Of a stretch of 5,270 nt of DNA, positions 5,259-5,270 are shown in pieces. Below the pieces are notes generated by a model. That model did no database searches, was not told the DNA's origin, and saw only the letters and a program-made list of their open reading frames with translations. The DNA comes from Candidatus Zophobacter franzmannii (GTDB lineage: Bacteria > Cloacimonadota > Cloacimonadia > Cloacimonadales > JAFGVF01), in assembly GCA_030765245.1 (NCBI GenBank), contig JAVCCX010000064.1, forward strand, positions 1-5,270, in the 5' to 3' direction. The number at the start of each line of letters is the position of its first letter. Position 1 is the first letter of the stretch. The position numbers were made by a program, and so were the translations under genes.

Positions 5259-5270
5259 ATAGCTTGAAAA
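5259..5270. repeat. start of tandem repeat unit 3, cut by window edge
   Basis: After hairpin D of unit 2 the sequence reads ATAGCTTGAAAA, matching the beginning of hairpin A with one C-to-T change. The window ends here, so the number of further units is unknown. Confidence 0.6.

Larger units (their letters stand above)
4733..5270. other. gene-free region rich in palindromic repeats
   Basis: About 540 bases upstream of the threonine dehydrogenase operon with no credible gene. Open frames exist on both strands (about 4789-5145 plus, 4805-5140 minus), but they overlap each other, run through the repeats, lack ribosome sites and have no family features. The content is a hairpin (4837-4866), a long-range inverted repeat (4867-4939) and a tandem array beginning at 4979 that reaches the right edge. 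Confidence 0.7.

Noticed and set aside
4979..5270. CRISPR array
   Set aside because: The repeated unit is about 140 bp with no constant short repeat separated by unique spacers, and no cas genes are visible.

Overview
All five or six recognisable genes lie on the minus strand of an AT-leaning bacterial segment (roughly 40% G+C by eye). Clear Shine-Dalgarno sites (GGAGG, AGGA, GAGG, AAGG) precede most starts, which argues against Bacteroidota. The gene content (FeFe-hydrogenase accessory genes, short-chain L-threonine 3-dehydrogenase, a fold-type-I aminotransferase) suggests an anaerobic amino-acid fermenter. Cloacimonadota, Thermotogota-like or clostridial lineages are all possible; I cannot fix the phylum from this window.

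Left block (1-1691, transcribed right to left): a DRTGG-domain protein, a small GHKL-type ATP-binding protein (anti-sigma/serine kinase-like), then a protein with two 4Fe-4S motifs and an FeFe-hydrogenase-like large-subunit domain that runs off the left edge. This trio is known from the neighbourhood of electron-bifurcating HydABC hydrogenases (e.g. the Thermotoga maritima TM1420-TM1426 region). The hydrogenase-like gene has an in-frame TGA at 755..753, exactly where the fourth cysteine of the first 4Fe-4S motif belongs. It is followed by a hairpin (740..702) with the geometry of a bacterial SECIS element. The best reading is a selenocysteine (or cysteine-recoded) ferredoxin ligand; the main rival is a point mutation or base-call error. 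This is the most interesting signal in the window.

Intergenic block 1692-2032: the candidate promoter side of the hydrogenase operon, several small inverted repeats, and a terminator-like hairpin just past the aminotransferase.

Middle block (2033-4680): short-chain L-threonine 3-dehydrogenase, a 137-residue single-pass membrane protein of unknown function, and a PLP-dependent aminotransferase of the LysN/2-aminoadipate type. They are co-oriented with 60- and 23-base gaps and are probably one transcript for amino-acid catabolism. The usual partner of threonine dehydrogenase, Kbl, is not in the window.

Right block (about 4740-5270): no credible gene. It holds palindromic repeats, ending in a tandem array with a period of about 140 bases. 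Two full units and the start of a third are visible, each with four hairpins whose stems are kept while some loops differ. The array reaches the window edge, so its full size is unknown. A hairpin with the same arms sits alone at 1903-1919, so the element is probably dispersed in this genome.
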